Origin: Croceicoccus naphthovorans
GTDB taxonomy: Bacteria; Pseudomonadota; Alphaproteobacteria; Sphingomonadales; Sphingomonadaceae
Assembly: GCF_001028705.1 (NCBI RefSeq)
Contig: NZ_CP011770.1
Coordinates: 1,491,501-1,555,500, forward strand
Length of the DNA: 64,000 nt
Direction: 5' to 3'
Positions 16,958 to 25,491 of the stretch are shown here, piece by piece (position 1 is the stretch's first letter; each line of letters opens with the position of its first letter). Both the position numbers and the translations under genes were made by a program. The notes beneath the pieces were generated by a model, which was not told where the DNA came from, searched no databases, and was given only the letters and a program-made list of their open reading frames with translations.

Positions 16958-17060
16958 ATGTCGGTGAGAGGAAAGCGGGCTTGGGGCCTTGTGAGGCCCC
17001 CGGGCGGATCCATCCGAACGGACACCCGGACAAACCCAGGGCCTCTTCAGGAGGTCTCTC
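16958..17060 (+). promoter_or_regulatory. Hairpin-containing leader before the Strawberry-notch-like gene
   Basis: The 103-bp gap contains a perfect 6-bp hairpin GGGGCC-TTGTGA-GGCCCC (16983-17000) and a second small one, CGGAT/ATCCG (17005-17016). It ends in the strong ribosome binding site CAGGAGG just upstream of the ATG. Several other genes of this island have the same arrangement. Confidence 0.45.
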
Positions 17061-19529
17061 ATGTCACACGCAAATACCGCTTTCGCATTCTCCGATCCCG
17101 CCGAGCCGCAAGTGCTGGCAGCCGCGAGGGCGCTGGCCGCGCGGCTCGCTGCAGATCAAGCAATTTCACGGCTCACTGTGAATGCAACAATGGCCGATCA
17201 CTTCGGCGGTAGCGACGCCGAAGGACGCTGGTCCATACGCGATGCCCATGCTGCACTTGAATTGGCGCAGGTGTTGTTCCTGGCGCAGGCAACTGAATTC
17301 TCACCTGCAATGTCATCCAGCTTTGCCGATGAGGCTTTCACGCGCCTTGAAGGTCTGGTCCCGACCCAGTCCAACCGGAGCGATGAGCAGATCGAGTGGC
17401 AACAATTCGCGACGCCGCCCCGTCTGGCCTGGATGGCTGCAAAGGCATGCGCGATTTCTGCCAATGAACTGGTTCTCGAGCCGTCGGCCGGGACCGGGAT
17501 GCTGGGCGTATGGGCGGCAAAGGCAGCTGCGCGTCTTGCTCTCAACGAGATTTCGCCGCTGCGCCGCGAATGTCTGGGCGCTGTGTTTCCGGAAGCGACA
17601 GTCACCGGATTTGACGCGGAACTGATCGACGAACTTCTCACGCCCGACGTGGGTCCGAGCGTGGTGCTGATGAACCCGCCCTATTCACACGGTATCGAGA
17701 GGGGCCACGATGGCCGCACTGGCAACCGGCACTTGCGTTCTGCCTGGAAGCGCCTTCTGCCCGGTGGCCGCCTGGTCGCAGTGATGCCAGAATGGTTCGA
17801 GCTTCCGAAGTTCCTTGCCGGGATCGCTGGTCCCGTCTCGTTGCGTCTCAACGCGACGATCGAGCGCGGTTTCATCAAGCAAGGCACCTCAATCTCAACC
17901 CGGCTCCTGATTCTCGACAAGGCTGAGGATGGTACCAGCCCGATCATCGCCCAGCCGGCAAACTTTGCCGAGCTTCATCTGCTGATCGATATGCTCCCTG
18001 ACCGGGTAAGCCTGCCCGCGGGACCCAGCATTGGCATCAAGCCAGCATTGCCACTTCGGCTGGTTGCGAACAGGACGAAGCCGGTTCCACTTAAGGTCCA
18101 TCCAGCCGCTGCGGCGCCGTCGATCCTGCCGCTTGATTTTACTCCGCTCGAAGCACCTGCGCCTATCGAAAGTCAGGTTGGGCATTATTTGCCTTACCGA
18201 CCGAGCCGGATCTCGATTGCAGATGCGGTCCCGCATCCGACCCCGCTGGTCGAATCCGTTGCGATGGGTTCGATAACCGCACCCGTGCCCGAAGTGGTGC
18301 CTCAGCTTCCTTCGAGCGTCATTGCTGGAGGCGCCTTATCCGCTGCGCAGGCCGAGACCCTGATCTATGCCGCAAGCGCGCATGCCCGCGATCTGCCGGG
18401 ACGGTTTGAGCCCGACGACAAGGGCTGCGCCTTGAAGGCGAGCGCCGAGGGGCACGCCTACCGCATGGGCTACTTTCTTGGTGACGGAACTGGCGCAGGT
18501 AAAGGCAGACAAGTCGCTTCCGTCATCCTCGACCGGTGGGTGAGGGGCGAACGGCGCCACATCTGGATTTCCAAGAACGAAGCTTTGCTCGAAGATGCCC
18601 GCCGCGACTGGAGCGCGCTCGGCGGCCTTCCCATCGACGTCCAGCCCCTTGGCCAATGGAAGCTCGGTGTCCCGATCGGGATGCGCGAGGGCATACTCTT
18701 CGTGACTTATCCGACACTCCGTTCGGGTCGAAGCGACGCGACCCGGCTCGATCAGATTCTCGAATGGGCAGGGGAGGACTTCGACGGGCTCATCGTCTTC
18801 GACGAAGCCCATGCGATGGCCAACGCCGCAGGCGGGGAGGGCTCACGTGGTAAGGTCAAAGGATCGGAACAGGGCATTGCCGGTGTTCGCATCCAGAATC
18901 TGTTGCCGCGCGCCCGAGTGCTCTACGCATCGGCGACCGGGGCATCCGACGTCAATAATCTCGCCTATGCCACCCGTCTTGGCCTGTGGGGTCCCGAGAC
19001 GGCTTTTGCCAATCGTGAAGCCTTCGTCGCAGACATCCGCGATGGCGGTATCGCTGCAATGGAACTGGTCGCGCGCGATCTGAAGGCACTCGGACTGTAC
19101 GCGGCGAGGGCACTTTCATTCGCCGGAGTTGAGTACGAGATTCTCGAGCATTGCCTGACCCCCGACCAGGTAGCGGTTTATGACGCCTATGCAGACGCCT
19201 GGGCAATCATTCATGCCAACCTGCGCGAAGCTCTCGAGGCAACGCGGATCGTCGACACTGACAGTGGCGAGACACTCAATTCAGGTGCCAAATCGGCTGC
19301 GTTTTCGGTGTTTGAAGGCACCAAGCAGCGCTTCTTCGCGCAGCTCCTTTTATCCATGAAGCTGCCGAGCCTGCTGCCTGCGATTGATACGGCACTTGTC
19401 GACGGCAACGCTGTTGTAGTGCAACTCGTCTCGACCGCCGAAGCCATGCTCAACCGCCGCCTTGCTGATCTCTCCGATGCGGAACGTGAAGCACTCGAAA
19501 TCGATCTCTCCCCCCGTGAATACGTGTAA
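17061..19529 (+). CDS. Strawberry-notch-like methylase/helicase, N-terminal part (gene split by RIT insertion)
   Basis: 822 residues remain. The first ~330 look like an N6-methyltransferase-type domain with Asn-Pro-Pro-Tyr at 205-208. A linker leads to the first helicase lobe, with Walker A-like Gly-Asp-Gly-Thr-Gly-Ala-Gly-Lys-Gly at 474-482 and Asp-Glu-Ala-His at 581-584, the Strawberry-notch NTPase pattern of phage and island proteins. The frame ends at Arg-Glu-Tyr-Val followed by a TAA that belongs to the inserted element. The matching continuation (Val-Asp-Tyr-Leu) resumes at 23250 in the same frame. Intact relatives are about 1,400-1,500 residues, which the two parts sum to. Confidence 0.88.
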   Translation: MSHANTAFAFSDPAEPQVLAAARALAARLAADQAISRLTVNATMADHFGGSDAEGRWSIRDAHAALELAQVLFLAQATEFSPAMSSSFADEAFTRLEGLVPTQSNRSDEQIEWQQFATPPRLAWMAAKACAISANELVLEPSAGTGMLGVWAAKAAARLALNEISPLRRECLGAVFPEATVTGFDAELIDELLTPDVGPSVVLMNPPYSHGIERGHDGRTGNRHLRSAWKRLLPGGRLVAVMPEWFELPKFLAGIAGPVSLRLNATIERGFIKQGTSISTRLLILDKAEDGTSPIIAQPANFAELHLLIDMLPDRVSLPAGPSIGIKPALPLRLVANRTKPVPLKVHPAAAAPSILPLDFTPLEAPAPIESQVGHYLPYRPSRISIADAVPHPTPLVESVAMGSITAPVPEVVPQLPSSVIAGGALSAAQAETLIYAASAHARDLPGRFEPDDKGCALKASAEGHAYRMGYFLGDGTGAGKGRQVASVILDRWVRGERRHIWISKNEALLEDARRDWSALGGLPIDVQPLGQWKLGVPIGMREGILFVTYPTLRSGRSDATRLDQILEWAGEDFDGLIVFDEAHAMANAAGGEGSRGKVKGSEQGIAGVRIQNLLPRARVLYASATGASDVNNLAYATRLGLWGPETAFANREAFVADIRDGGIAAMELVARDLKALGLYAARALSFAGVEYEILEHCLTPDQVAVYDAYADAWAIIHANLREALEATRIVDTDSGETLNSGAKSAAFSVFEGTKQRFFAQLLLSMKLPSLLPAIDTALVDGNAVVVQLVSTAEAMLNRRLADLSDAEREALEIDLSPREYV
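19518..19526 (+). other. Left copy of the 9-bp insertion core GAATACGTG
   Basis: GAATACGTG belongs to the helicase reading frame (Glu-Tyr-Val) just before the element. The same nine bases end the element at 23241-23249. Joining either copy to the opposite flank restores an uninterrupted coding sequence, so this is the apparent attachment core or target duplication. Confidence 0.8.
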
Positions 19530-19546
19530 TGTTGAGCTCAGCATTA

Positions 19547-19637
19547 CACGTATTCTTTGCAGTCGCAGTTTATGTCGAGCGTCGCAGCCGGAGGCGCGGG
19601 ATTGCGTCGGTTCGTCATGATTTTACTCCAGATAATT
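19547..19637. repeat. RIT left terminal inverted repeat (91 bp)
   Basis: Identical over 91 bp to the reverse complement of 23159-23249. Read outward (leftward on the minus strand) it contains a GGAG Shine-Dalgarno, an ATG at 19618-19616, and a frame running to the end of the repeat; the 20-bp spacer beyond begins with TAA and stops it. Confidence 0.95.
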
Positions 19638-19664
19638 GTGCGGTTGGGGCAGCGTGGCCGAAGG

Positions 19665-20669
19665 CTATGCCCGCTTGCGGACGTCGTTGAGCATGGCGAT
19701 CAGAGTGTCTGACGGCGGCTTGAAGCGTCCAGGGCTGATTTCCGGCCCGCCATGCGCAGCCAAAATCCGCAGCTTCTCCTCTGAATCGGCGCGCAGATAT
19801 GTTTCGGTGCTCTGGATGCTGGCATGTCCAAGCCATAGTGCGACCTTGCGAATATCGCCTGTCGCTGCGAGCGTGTGCATCGCGCAGGAATGACGCAATA
19901 CATGCGGCGTGACTCGTTTGCGCAGCAACGACGGCTGCTTCTTTGCTGCCGCGTTGACATGTTTGGCGAGACGGAATGCGAAGCCATCGCGGGTGATGGG
20001 CTGCCCGTTCGCGTTGAGAAATACCTCGGCGACCTCAGTCTCAGGACGGATGACAAGCCATGCGCGGAGTGCGGACTGGGTCTCTTTCCATAGCGGCAAG
20101 ACCCGCTCGCGACGGCCTTTACCCATGATGTGGACCGTCGAGAGCGATCGATCCGGGAAATCGCGCAGTTGCAGCGACACGAGTTCCGATACCCGAAGCC
20201 CCGCTGCATAGGTCAAGTGCAGCATAGCGCGATCGCGCGTACCGAGCCGTGTCCGAGGATCGGGCGCGTCGAGTAATGCCTTGATCTCGGCCCGGTCGAG
20301 ATAATCGATCAGCGTCTTGTCTGCCTTCTTGCTGGGGATCGATCGAACCCGAAGCGCCTGGTCAAGACACGCCGGAACCCGATACTCGATGTACCGGAAG
20401 AAGGATCTGATCGCAGCGAGCCTGCCATTGCGGGTCCGCACACAGCTGCCGCGCTCGACCTCGACATGGCCGAGAAAGGCCATGATCATGTCGGTGCCGA
20501 AATCCTCGATCTCGAGATCGGTCGGTCGACGCTTCAGCCGATCGGATGCGAACCGGACCAGCAGGACGAAGCAGTTGGCATAGGTCTTCACCGTATGCGG
20601 GCTTACGGCGCGTTCCCGCGGCAGATGTTCGCGCAGGAAGGCTGTGAGATGGGGAGCAAGCGCCGTCAT
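19665..20669 (-). CDS. RIT tyrosine recombinase, third gene (RitC position)
   Basis: A 334-residue tyrosine recombinase with an N-terminal SAM-like core-binding domain (about residues 1-100) and a complete catalytic set: Arg159 (Gly-Leu-Arg-Val-Ser-Glu), His256-Val-Leu-Arg259-His, Gly-His282 and Tyr291. It is last in the minus-strand operon, and its ATG overlaps the stop of the middle gene (ATGA, 20666-20669). Its stop lies 27 bp inside the left inverted repeat. Together with the other two it presumably catalyses movement of the element. Confidence 0.92.
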   Translation of the reverse strand: MTALAPHLTAFLREHLPRERAVSPHTVKTYANCFVLLVRFASDRLKRRPTDLEIEDFGTDMIMAFLGHVEVERGSCVRTRNGRLAAIRSFFRYIEYRVPACLDQALRVRSIPSKKADKTLIDYLDRAEIKALLDAPDPRTRLGTRDRAMLHLTYAAGLRVSELVSLQLRDFPDRSLSTVHIMGKGRRERVLPLWKETQSALRAWLVIRPETEVAEVFLNANGQPITRDGFAFRLAKHVNAAAKKQPSLLRKRVTPHVLRHSCAMHTLAATGDIRKVALWLGHASIQSTETYLRADSEEKLRILAAHGGPEISPGRFKPPSDTLIAMLNDVRKRA

Positions 20670-21580
20670 GCCGCTTCTCCCAGATACAGATCCTCGCTCG
20701 CGGCAGCGATGTCGCGCAGCAGCACTGGCGTGGCTTCGAGATACCAGTAGGTGTTGGCGACCGAGGTGTGACCGAGATAGACACTGAGCGCGGCCATGTG
20801 ATGCGTCACGGCGTCCCGGTCCGGCGAGCAGGACTCGAGCGAGCGTACGGCGAAGGTATGCCGCAAATCGTGAAGCCGCATACCTGCAGTCCCGGTTGGT
20901 CCACGATATCCGAGCTGTCGCGCCAGCCTGACGAACACGACGTGGGCGCGGACCTTATGGGGTGCTCTTCCCCGGATCGTCACGAACAGATCGTTGCCCG
21001 TGGCACCGAGCCTTGCCCGGGTTGCGAGATAGGCCTCGAGAGCCTGACGGATTGATGGCTGCAAGGCGATTAGGCGCTGCTTGCCGAACTTGCCGTCGCG
21101 GACGATCAGACCGTCTTCGACCAGATCGTCGCACTGTAGTGCTAGAGCTTCGGAAATCCTCAGACCGGTCGCCGCCAGCAGACCGAACAGGTAATGATAG
21201 GTGAAGGGACTGATCATGCCCTTGGGCGGAAGATCGAGCGCCGCCTTCATGATCGCCCGGACCTGTTCCGGTTGGATGATGTGCGGCGTTGGTCGCGGAC
21301 GCTTCCCCCGGCCAAACACACCGGCGGGCGGAACCTGGTTGGCTGGATCCTCGGCATGGGCAAACAAGCAGAAGTTGCGCACGAAAGTGAAGCCGGTCCG
21401 CGCGGTGTTCTGCGAAGTCGTCGCTCGGCACCAGTCGTAGATGCGGTCGATACGGGTGTGGCTGTCTCCGAAGCCAGTCGCGTAGGTGCCGAACTTGCGA
21501 AGCAGGCGCTCCTGCTCGAAAAATTTGCGACCGAGGCTGCGATGCAAAGCGACGTACCGCGAAATCTGTGCGTTTATCAT
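20666..21580 (-). CDS. RIT tyrosine recombinase, middle gene (RitB position)
   Basis: A 304-residue tyrosine recombinase with Arg141 (Gly-Leu-Arg-Ile-Ser-Glu), His237-Asp-Leu-Arg240-His, Gly-His271 and nucleophile Tyr280. The start at 21580 gives an ATGA overlap with the stop of the first gene and a normal recombinase N-terminus (MINAQISRYVALHRS). The open frame extends up to 21991, but that part lies antiparallel-free inside the preceding gene and lacks recombinase similarity. It is translationally coupled on both sides. Confidence 0.92.
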   Translation of the reverse strand: MINAQISRYVALHRSLGRKFFEQERLLRKFGTYATGFGDSHTRIDRIYDWCRATTSQNTARTGFTFVRNFCLFAHAEDPANQVPPAGVFGRGKRPRPTPHIIQPEQVRAIMKAALDLPPKGMISPFTYHYLFGLLAATGLRISEALALQCDDLVEDGLIVRDGKFGKQRLIALQPSIRQALEAYLATRARLGATGNDLFVTIRGRAPHKVRAHVVFVRLARQLGYRGPTGTAGMRLHDLRHTFAVRSLESCSPDRDAVTHHMAALSVYLGHTSVANTYWYLEATPVLLRDIAAASEDLYLGEAA

Positions 21581-23121
21581 GACAGGTCTCCGGGCCAGGG
21601 TTGTGCGATCTTCAAGAGCATCGGCAGATCGGTCTTGGCGTAAATGGCGGTGGTCTCGGGCGAGCTGTGGCGCAGGATGGTCCCGATGGACTCCAGGCCT
21701 GCACCAGAGCGCAGCATGTTGGTTGCAAGCGAATGCCGGAATATGTGCGATCCGGTCGGCAGACCTTCGATCCCGCCGCGCTCGAGTGTGCGTGCAACGA
21801 TGCCGGCGATCTCGGCTGACGAACTGAATGGCCGGAACGGGGCTTGCGAACGCAAGAACAGGTGCGCTTCGATGGCCGTCGGGCGGGCCGCAGCAAGATA
21901 TGCCAAGATCGCGTCGCCAACACCCTGTGGCAATGGCAAACGATCCGGTCGACGCGTCTTGCCCTTGACCTTCAGATGGCCGGATCGCCAATCGATATCG
22001 TCGAGACGCATATCCCGAATATCTCCTGCTCGCAGGCCAAGTCTGGCAAGCAGGAGAATGATCGCCTTATCCCGAACTTCCACCGGCCGACCTGTCGGGC
22101 AGGCTGCAATGATCCTCTCGATCGTTGCCGGGTCGATGTAGCGCGGCAATGCCGAAAGCCGGTATCTCCGTACGGAAGGCATTGCGTGCAGCAGCGCTGG
22201 GCGGCATTGGCCTCGGCCAATAAGAAACCGAAGATAGCTCCTCATGATCGTGGCGAGCAGCGAAGCCGATCCCGGGATCTCCTTGCTGCGACGCTCGAAC
22301 GCATCTCGCAGAGTGGCAGCATCCCATTGTGCCGGCGCGCCGAGCATGGGCATCAGCCGCTCAATCTCTGCCCGGTATCGCCGGATCGTCTCGTCGGTCA
22401 CGCCTCGATCCTGCCTGAGCCAACCGACATATGCCGCGACCTGCGGATCTTCGACCACCTTCACCGCGACCGGAGCGATGGCGCGCCGATCACGAAGAAA
22501 CTCAACGAAGTGCCGTGTGCAACGCCGCCGTCGCTTCCTGCCGGAAGTGGTCAGCTTGCCGCGCTTGCGGAAAACCGGGCACCGACAATCGTGATCGGCA
22601 TACTGTTTGGTGACCGTGTCATCGACATCGGTCCATGGACATCGCGATACCCGCAGCCAGGCCGCGAAGTGCTCCGCCTCTGAACGGTAGGCTTGCGCCA
22701 CCCCCTTCGCGAGTTGGAGGCCATCGATCATATGCGAATAGTCAGCAAGATGACGCCCGAGATCGTAAATCCCATCGGCTACGTCGATGTAACCCTGGTC
22801 TTCGAGAAACCGGACAAAGCGCCTGACACGCGCCGCAAGATCGGCCTTGTAGGCTGTCGCTTGCGCTGAATACCTTGGGCACCGGCATCGATGCTGCTCA
22901 AAACGGCGCACGATGCGATCATCAACCGTCCCGAGCGCAATCCCGCGTAGTCCCAGCCAACACAGAAAATGGCGGATCGCTGCGCTGTACAGGACCGCAC
23001 AGGCTGTTCCCTCTTCAACCGACAGAGAGGAGAGGAATGCACTGAATAGGGCGTTAGTACTGGGCGGCTCTCCAACCCTGCTTGGTGCAGGCTGAAACGA
23101 CACAAATGATCTTGTTGGCAT
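21577..23121 (-). CDS. RIT tyrosine recombinase, first gene (RitA position)
   Basis: A 514-residue protein, the largest of the trio. A long N-terminal half (about 300 residues) includes a Cys-rich stretch (Cys-Arg-Cys-Pro twice, near residues 80 and 180) and an Arg/Lys-rich patch, which could be a DNA- or metal-binding region. The C-terminal catalytic domain carries Gly-Leu-Arg-Ala-Gly-Asp, His-Ile-Phe-Arg-His and Leu-Arg-His...Ile-Tyr. The start has a GAAGGAA Shine-Dalgarno. A 24-bp inverted repeat lies just upstream, between the promoter side and the terminal repeat. Confidence 0.92.
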   Translation of the reverse strand: MPTRSFVSFQPAPSRVGEPPSTNALFSAFLSSLSVEEGTACAVLYSAAIRHFLCWLGLRGIALGTVDDRIVRRFEQHRCRCPRYSAQATAYKADLAARVRRFVRFLEDQGYIDVADGIYDLGRHLADYSHMIDGLQLAKGVAQAYRSEAEHFAAWLRVSRCPWTDVDDTVTKQYADHDCRCPVFRKRGKLTTSGRKRRRRCTRHFVEFLRDRRAIAPVAVKVVEDPQVAAYVGWLRQDRGVTDETIRRYRAEIERLMPMLGAPAQWDAATLRDAFERRSKEIPGSASLLATIMRSYLRFLIGRGQCRPALLHAMPSVRRYRLSALPRYIDPATIERIIAACPTGRPVEVRDKAIILLLARLGLRAGDIRDMRLDDIDWRSGHLKVKGKTRRPDRLPLPQGVGDAILAYLAAARPTAIEAHLFLRSQAPFRPFSSSAEIAGIVARTLERGGIEGLPTGSHIFRHSLATNMLRSGAGLESIGTILRHSSPETTAIYAKTDLPMLLKIAQPWPGDLS

Positions 23122-23128
23122 GGTGGTT

Positions 23129-23152
23129 CCTTCGACATGTTGAGGTCGAAGG
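23129..23152. promoter_or_regulatory. Inverted repeat upstream of the RIT operon
   Basis: CCTTCGAC and GTCGAAGG (8 bp, perfect) are separated by 8 bp. The repeat sits 7 bp upstream of the first recombinase start and 6 bp from the right terminal repeat. It could be an operator for the recombinase operon or an accessory recombinase binding site. Confidence 0.5.
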
Positions 23153-23158
23153 ACCGGT

Positions 23159-23249
23159 AATTATCTGGAGTAAAATCATGACGAACCGACGCAATCCCGC
23201 GCCTCCGGCTGCGACGCTCGACATAAACTGCGACTGCAAAGAATACGTG
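23159..23249. repeat. RIT right terminal inverted repeat (91 bp) with outward RBS and ATG
   Basis: Perfect reverse complement of 19547-19637. Reading rightward it contains CTGGAG (23165-23170), then ATG at 23178, and an open frame through the last nine bases (GAATACGTG, 23241-23249) into the downstream helicase sequence. It therefore serves both as element terminus and as a translation start for the flanking gene. Confidence 0.95.
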
Positions 23250-25016
23250 GTCGATTACCTCACCAAAAGCTTCCCGGTTCGGTTGATGGCCGTGTTTACG
23301 GACGAGAATGGCAATGCCCGGTCCGAACCGATGAGTGATGAGAACGGTGCCCCTGCTCTCTGTCGTTCGGCGCTTGCCGCGCGCGATAGCATGATCGAGC
23401 AGCTCTGTGCCTTGCCGCCGATCGCGACGGCGCTCGATGCGATCATCGAACGGTTCGGTGTCGATCAGGTCGCCGAAGTCACCGGCCGTACCCGCCGCCT
23501 GATCGTCGGACGCGATGGGTGCCAGGTGCTCCAGTCGCGCTCTCCGCGCGCCAATGTCGCCGAGACGCGAGATTTTATGGACGGAACCAAGCGAATTCTC
23601 GTTTTCTCCGATGCCGGTGGCACCGGCCGCAGTTATCATGCCGACCTTGCGGCAAAGAACCAGATGCGCCGGGTCCATTTCCTGCTTGAGCCGGGCTGGC
23701 GGGCCGATGCCGCAATTCAGGGCCTTGGCCGTACCAACCGCACCAATCAGGCATCGGCCCCTCTGTTCCGCCCGGTGACAACCGATGTGCGTGGCGAACG
23801 TCGGTTTATATCGACCATTGCACGTCGGCTAGACAGCCTCGGCGCGCTAACCCGCGGGCAGCGCCAGACAGGTGGGCAGAACCTCTTCGATCCTGCCGAC
23901 AATCTCGAGAGCACCTACGCCAAGGAGGCGCTCCATCGCTGGTTCGGCCTGTTGTTCGCAGGCAAGCTGGAAGCCGTTACGCTTTCTCGGTTTGAGGAAT
24001 TGAGCGGGCTCAGGGTCGAAGGGCCCGACGGCGGGATGGTCGATGACCTGCCAACAATCCAGCGCTGGCTCAATCGCATCCTCGCATTGCCGATTGCTTT
24101 GCAAAACGGGATATTTGACGAGTTTCTCGGCCTCGTCGAAGCGCGGATCGATGCAGCACGCCAGGCCGGCACGCTCGACATTGGGGTCGAGACTATTGCG
24201 GTAGAGCATTACGAGGTGCTGACCGACACGCTACTGCGCACTGATGCGCTGTCGGGTGCGACTACGCACCTCCTGGAACTCGAGATCGCCCGCGCGCTCA
24301 AGCCATTGCGTCTCGAACGACTGGAAGAGCTCTACGGCTTTTCAGGTTCGCGTCAGCAACTTCTGCGTAATGCGCGCTCAGGCCGGATCGGGCTGCTGGT
24401 CCCAGCGCGAAGTCTGCTCACCGACGAAGGTACGCGTGTGGCCCGCTTCGAGCTTGTCCGCCCCTTGAAGCACGGACACATCACTGCCGATCAACTCGAG
24501 GAGAGCAACTGGGAAGCGGTGGATCCAACCGAATTTCGCCGCCTGTGGCAGGTGGAGGTCGATGACGCCGCCTCAAATCACAAGCGCGAGCGCCTGCATC
24601 TTGCAACCGGCCTACTGCTTCCGGTGTGGGACAAACTACCTTCCGACTATGTTCGCGTCAGCCGGATCTCGGCGCGAGACGGACGCTCGCTATTAGGTCG
24701 GGAGGTTCCGCTCCATTGCGTGCCCGATCTGTGCCAGGCGCTTGGGCTCGAAGACGAACATGCCTTTTCAGTAGAGCAAATCGTCGATGCGGTGCTCGGG
24801 ACGGGGCGACCGATGCAAATCAAAAGCCGCGAAGCGCTTACGCTCAAGCGCAGCCTCGTCAATGGCGCGCAGCGGCTCGAACTGGCTGGTTGGTCGGCGT
24901 CGCGCCTCGACTGGTACAAGGCACATGGGTGCTTCACCGAGATCATACGCTATCAGACGCGACTTTTCGTCCCGACGACGAGCGCGGTGGCGGTCTTGGC
25001 GGGACTTGTCGGATGA
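23178..25016 (+). CDS. Strawberry-notch-like helicase, C-terminal part, with start supplied by the RIT repeat
   Basis: A 612-residue frame. The first 24 residues are encoded by the RIT inverted repeat (starting MTNRRNPAPPAA); helicase sequence resumes with Val-Asp-Tyr-Leu-Thr. Strawberry-notch C-terminal helicase motifs follow: Gly-Gly-Thr-Gly-Arg-Ser-Tyr-His at about 147 and Gln-Gly-Leu-Gly-Arg-Thr-Asn-Arg-Thr at about 181. The GGAG Shine-Dalgarno lies 7 bp before the ATG. A far upstream start at 23082 is possible but lacks support. If translated, this half could pair with the N-terminal part; otherwise it is the 3' portion of a disrupted gene. Confidence 0.78.
   Translation: MTNRRNPAPPAATLDINCDCKEYVVDYLTKSFPVRLMAVFTDENGNARSEPMSDENGAPALCRSALAARDSMIEQLCALPPIATALDAIIERFGVDQVAEVTGRTRRLIVGRDGCQVLQSRSPRANVAETRDFMDGTKRILVFSDAGGTGRSYHADLAAKNQMRRVHFLLEPGWRADAAIQGLGRTNRTNQASAPLFRPVTTDVRGERRFISTIARRLDSLGALTRGQRQTGGQNLFDPADNLESTYAKEALHRWFGLLFAGKLEAVTLSRFEELSGLRVEGPDGGMVDDLPTIQRWLNRILALPIALQNGIFDEFLGLVEARIDAARQAGTLDIGVETIAVEHYEVLTDTLLRTDALSGATTHLLELEIARALKPLRLERLEELYGFSGSRQQLLRNARSGRIGLLVPARSLLTDEGTRVARFELVRPLKHGHITADQLEESNWEAVDPTEFRRLWQVEVDDAASNHKRERLHLATGLLLPVWDKLPSDYVRVSRISARDGRSLLGREVPLHCVPDLCQALGLEDEHAFSVEQIVDAVLGTGRPMQIKSREALTLKRSLVNGAQRLELAGWSASRLDWYKAHGCFTEIIRYQTRLFVPTTSAVAVLAGLVG
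23241..23249 (+). other. Right copy of the 9-bp insertion core GAATACGTG
   Basis: The last nine bases of the right inverted repeat, identical to the core at 19518-19526. It joins in frame to GTCGATTAC of the target gene. Confidence 0.8.
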
Positions 25017-25028
25017 GGCAGTCCTATA

Positions 25029-25057
25029 TTGCCAATTGGCATCCAAAGTGATATATG
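25029..25057 (+). promoter_or_regulatory. Possible promoter of the Xre-RES toxin-antitoxin operon
   Basis: TTGCCA (25029-25034) and TATATG (25052-25057) are separated by 17 bp in a short AT-rich patch just after the helicase stop, 20 bp before the antitoxin start. Overlapping AT-rich symmetry around 25051-25067 could hold an operator for autoregulation. The assignment rests on weak consensus matches only. Confidence 0.4.
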
Positions 25058-25077
25058 ATGCCATATGGAGAATGCTC

Positions 25078-25491
25078 ATGTTGGCACTGCAACCCGTTGA
25101 TACCGTCCCCCATGCCTTCCGGCCCGATCCTGTAACCCAGGAGGAAGCAGCGGCCATGTTCCGCGCCGTGCTGAACCTGTTTGGGAAATGGGAAGTAACG
25201 GACGAACAGGCAGCGACTCTGCTCGACATGCCGGTTCGCTCCTATCGGCGCTGGAAAGCTGAGGGGCCGGGCCGTGTCTCGCGCGATGGTGCGGCGCGGC
25301 TCTCCAACCTGATGGGTATCCACAAGGCGCTGAGGATCATCTTTTCCGAAGCCCAACGTGGCTACGCCTGGATCAAGGCAGGTAACGCCGCCTTTGCCGG
25401 AGCGAGTGCGCTCGACGTCATGCTTGGCGGCGAGCTGACCGATATCATGCGGGTGCGTCGCTATCTTGATGCCGAACGTGGTGCCTGGTGA
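25078..25491 (+). CDS. Xre/MbcA/ParS-type antitoxin (DUF2384)
   Basis: A 137-residue antitoxin. The N-terminal part carries a helix-turn-helix-like segment (Leu-Leu-Asp-Met-Pro-Val-Arg-Ser-Tyr-Arg-Arg-Trp, about residues 47-58). The C-terminal part is the DUF2384 toxin-binding region (Asn-Ala-Ala-Phe-Ala-Gly...Ala-Leu-Asp-Val-Met-Leu-Gly-Gly). It should bind the RES toxin and repress its own promoter. ATG at 25078 is preferred over 25072 because the GGAG upstream is then correctly spaced. Its stop overlaps the toxin start (GTGA). Confidence 0.88.
   Translation: MLALQPVDTVPHAFRPDPVTQEEAAAMFRAVLNLFGKWEVTDEQAATLLDMPVRSYRRWKAEGPGRVSRDGAARLSNLMGIHKALRIIFSEAQRGYAWIKAGNAAFAGASALDVMLGGELTDIMRVRRYLDAERGAW

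Larger units (their letters stand above)
19527..23249. mobile_element. Complete recombinase-in-trio (RIT) element inserted in the Strawberry-notch-like gene
   Basis: The 3,723-bp insert has perfect 91-bp terminal inverted repeats (19547-19637 and 23159-23249), three overlapping tyrosine recombinase genes on the minus strand, and a 9-bp core GAATACGTG at both junctions. Left of the left repeat is an extra 20-bp near-palindrome (19527-19546). Three overlapping recombinases between inverted repeats define the RIT family. The insert is exactly 1,241 codons long, and its removal restores the helicase frame. Perfect repeats and open recombinase frames point to a recent, possibly still mobile insertion. 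Confidence 0.93.

Noticed and set aside
23082..23177. Upstream start at 23082 for the downstream helicase half
   Set aside because: That stretch lies antisense over the first RIT recombinase start and has no ribosome binding site, whereas the ATG at 23178 has one.
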